Shown piece by piece: positions 5,841 through 6,140 of a stretch of DNA of 6,140 nt. A program made the position numbers and the translations under genes. The stretch's first letter is position 1, and the number at the start of each line of letters is the position of its first letter. The notes under the pieces were generated by a model. The model was not told the DNA's origin, made no database searches, and worked only from the letters and a program-made list of their open reading frames with translations. Source of the DNA: Thermoproteota archaeon (GTDB lineage: Archaea; Thermoproteota; EX4484-205; JAAOZP01); contig JAOAJQ010000082.1 in assembly GCA_026414125.1 (NCBI GenBank), positions 1 to 6,140 of the forward strand. Direction: 5' to 3'.

Positions 5841-6140
5841 GCCTGAGGGAGGAGCAGCTTTTCGACGACCTGGGTGGAAGATTCCAAGCAAGGGTCAGGA
5901 CGCATGGAACCTCTTTCCTGAAGACCTCTATAAGGGGGTCTGAGGTTACGCTTAGAAGCTCGACGGCGACGCTTGAAACAAGGTTCGACATGATTGTTCT
6001 AGACAAGCTTCACTCACCCTCGTTCGTAGGGATTGAGAGGCCGACAGCGTCAAACCCGAGGACGTTCCTGGTCTACGAGGTTATCGGGGTTAGGGCTACG
6101 CACCTGCAGGAGCTAGGGGTGAGAGTATCCATGCCGGGGG
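5837..6140 (+). CDS. Probable HerA-like ATPase, N-terminal 101 codons (cut by the right edge)
   Basis: From GTG 5837 the frame stays open to the window end. The product begins MSLREEQLFDDLGGRF and contains beta-rich segments, then ERPTASNPRTFLVYEVIGVRATHLQELGVRVSMPG. This last part resembles the stretch just before the ATPase core in archaeal HerA/DUF87-type translocases, where a YEVVxVxPxHxxxLG-like segment follows the HAS-barrel. The P-loop and later motifs would lie beyond the edge, so the ATPase call rests on this segment and on context: the gene overlaps the NurA-like nuclease by the four bases GTGA and has a strong ribosome binding site, the usual coupling of nurA/herA partners. HerA forms a hexameric ring that translocates DNA and feeds the nuclease. 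If the remainder lacks a Walker A motif, this would instead be an unknown partner protein. Confidence 0.55.
   Translation, partial: MSLREEQLFDDLGGRFQARVRTHGTSFLKTSIRGSEVTLRSSTATLETRFDMIVLDKLHSPSFVGIERPTASNPRTFLVYEVIGVRATHLQELGVRVSMPG

Noticed and set aside
5448..6006. Several minus-strand open frames opposite the end of the nuclease and the start of the HerA-like gene
   Set aside because: They are low-complexity Ser/Leu-rich antisense frames overlapping one another; the plus-strand frames are linked by a strong ribosome binding site and a GTGA overlap.
1..6140. CRISPR arrays, insertion sequences or integrase attachment sites
   Set aside because: No spaced direct repeats, terminal inverted repeats, transposase motifs or tRNA-end duplications were seen anywhere in the window.

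Overview
The window looks like a compact archaeal chromosome, most likely a hyperthermophilic Thermoproteota (crenarchaeal) lineage; I infer this and cannot name a species. The signs are a ThiD-ThiN fusion in place of bacterial ThiE, a NurA-type nuclease followed by an apparent HerA-like gene, AT-rich TATA elements 24-34 bases upstream of first genes with almost no 5' leader, GGTGAT/GGAGG ribosome binding sites only at internal operon genes, heavy AGG/AGA arginine use and overlapping stop/start codons.

Layout. (1) Bases 1-525, minus strand: an alpha/beta hydrolase whose C-terminus lies beyond the left edge. (2) Bases 526-669: a divergent promoter region. (3) Bases 670-1041, plus strand: a small single-domain cupin. 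(4) Bases 1077-3518, minus strand: a three-gene thiamine operon. It is transcribed thiDN (HMP/HMP-P kinase fused to thiamine-phosphate synthase), then thiW (predicted thiazole ECF transporter S component), then an unassigned P-loop NTPase; all three overlap end to end. Its promoter carries a perfect 17-bp inverted repeat centred on the TATA element, a good candidate operator. (5) Bases 3519-4034: about 500 bases with no convincing gene, holding the thi promoter at one end and the nuclease promoter at the other. (6) Bases 4035-5840, plus strand: a 601-residue NurA-like nuclease with an apparent winged-helix insertion. (7) Bases 5837 to the right edge: the first 101 codons of a coupled gene that looks like the N-terminal part of a HerA-type ATPase.

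How the genes work together. ThiW would import a thiazole precursor, and ThiDN would phosphorylate HMP and join it to thiazole phosphate, so the operon is a salvage and assembly module. The third protein has a Walker A motif but no ABC signature, so it is not the usual ECF ATPase. The nuclease/ATPase pair would form a DNA end-processing or defence-type machine. The most interesting items are the wHTH-containing NurA paired with a HerA-like partner, the unassigned ATPase tied to thiW, and the palindromic thi operator.
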